From Nocardia sp. BMG111209 (GTDB lineage Bacteria; Actinomycetota; Actinomycetes; Mycobacteriales; Mycobacteriaceae), in the NCBI RefSeq assembly GCF_000381925.1, contig NZ_KB907307.1, forward strand, positions 1,240,001 through 1,304,000: a DNA stretch of 64,000 bases, given 5' to 3'. The notes beneath the pieces are model-generated. The model had not been told where the DNA came from. It did no database searches and saw only the letters and a program-made list of their open reading frames with translations. The position numbers and the translations under genes were made by a program. Position 1 is the first letter of the stretch. Every line of letters begins with the position of its first letter. Below are positions 63,851-64,000 of this stretch, in pieces.

Positions 63851-64000
63851 CTGTCACGCGCGACGCCTCGTGCCGCCCGCCCCCGCCGTCACCGGCGGAC
63901 CCGCGGTCGGACTGCAGGGCGTTGCCCTCGATGTCGAAATCGGGCACGAACCTGTCGAACCACCTGGAGTGCAACCACATTCGGTCGCCGAGCAGACTCA
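63828..64000 (-). CDS. C-terminal fragment, probable MMPL-family transporter
   Basis: The minus-strand frame enters from the right edge and ends at TGA 63830-63828, giving about 57 residues: SLLGDRMWLHSRWFDRFVPD, then FDIEGNALQ and a Gly-rich tail. LLGDxxWxxxRWxDRxxPxxDIEG resembles the end of the last domain of MMPL/RND lipid transporters. The last bases overlap the end of the BVMO gene. No membrane helix lies within the visible piece, so the call is tentative. Confidence 0.5.
   Translation of the reverse strand, partial: SLLGDRMWLHSRWFDRFVPDFDIEGNALQSDRGSAGDGGGGRHEASRVTVSRGSPR

Overview
The window is chromosomal DNA from a high-GC actinobacterium, most likely Nocardia or a close mycolate-containing relative. 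The evidence is GC-rich third codon positions, GTG and apparently leaderless starts, DosR/DosS-type dormancy proteins, a KstR-like operator beside an Ltp2/DUF35 pair, and many LLM flavoenzymes, SDRs and TetR regulators. I see no tRNA, rRNA, CRISPR array, insertion sequence or prophage. Gene functions come from recognising motifs and family resemblance by eye; no search was run.

Layout. 1-9.5 kb: a truncated iron-containing redox enzyme, an AI-2E family exporter, a large katE-type catalase, a coupled DUF305/LVIVD pair, a secreted propeller-like protein and a DosS/DosT-type heme-GAF histidine kinase. 9.6-17 kb: a small hypothetical gene, a dihydrodipicolinate-reductase-like oxidoreductase, a decayed flavohemoprotein pseudogene, a TetR/membrane-protein pair with a clear operator, a DUF35 + thiolase-fold (Ltp2-like) pair behind a KstR-like box, an SDR-NTF2 fusion and an LLM monooxygenase. 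17-32 kb: a catabolic island with three aldo/keto reductases, a DszC/SfnB-like flavoenzyme, a LysR regulator, a complete peptide/opine-type ABC importer and three NtaA/DszA-family LLM monooxygenases. It looks suited to scavenging an organosulfur or related heteroatom compound.

32-43.5 kb is a compact biosynthetic locus: a DHA2 exporter, an unusual fusion of a group A FAD monooxygenase with a condensation/PapA5-like domain that has lost its catalytic histidine, and a 2411-residue dimodular NRPS (C-A-T-C-A-T-TE). The first A domain reads as a textbook serine code and the second is proline-like. This is the best candidate for an undescribed system. 43.6-48.3 kb: an alpha/beta hydrolase, a TetR regulator with its operator, and two FAD oxidoreductases, one of them Tat-exported.

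48.4-55.6 kb resembles the mycobacterial dormancy regulon: a maltokinase-cap protein, a HAD-GH65 fusion (OtsB1/Rv2006-like), an Acg-type nitroreductase, a Rv2004c-like phosphotransferase/P-loop protein, and DosR itself behind a 12-of-14 match to the DosR box placed near -42 of a plausible promoter. The DosS-like kinase lies 47 kb away in the same window.

55.6-64 kb: an LCMT-type methyltransferase, a UbiX-like flavin prenyltransferase without its UbiD partner, a 620-bp AT-richer intergenic region with a foldable RNA element and a free-standing 19-codon membrane-peptide gene, a VOC protein, a small membrane protein, an SDR pseudogene, and an esterase/SDR/Baeyer-Villiger monooxygenase set that could convert ketones to esters and then acids. 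The window ends in the tail of a probable MMPL transporter.
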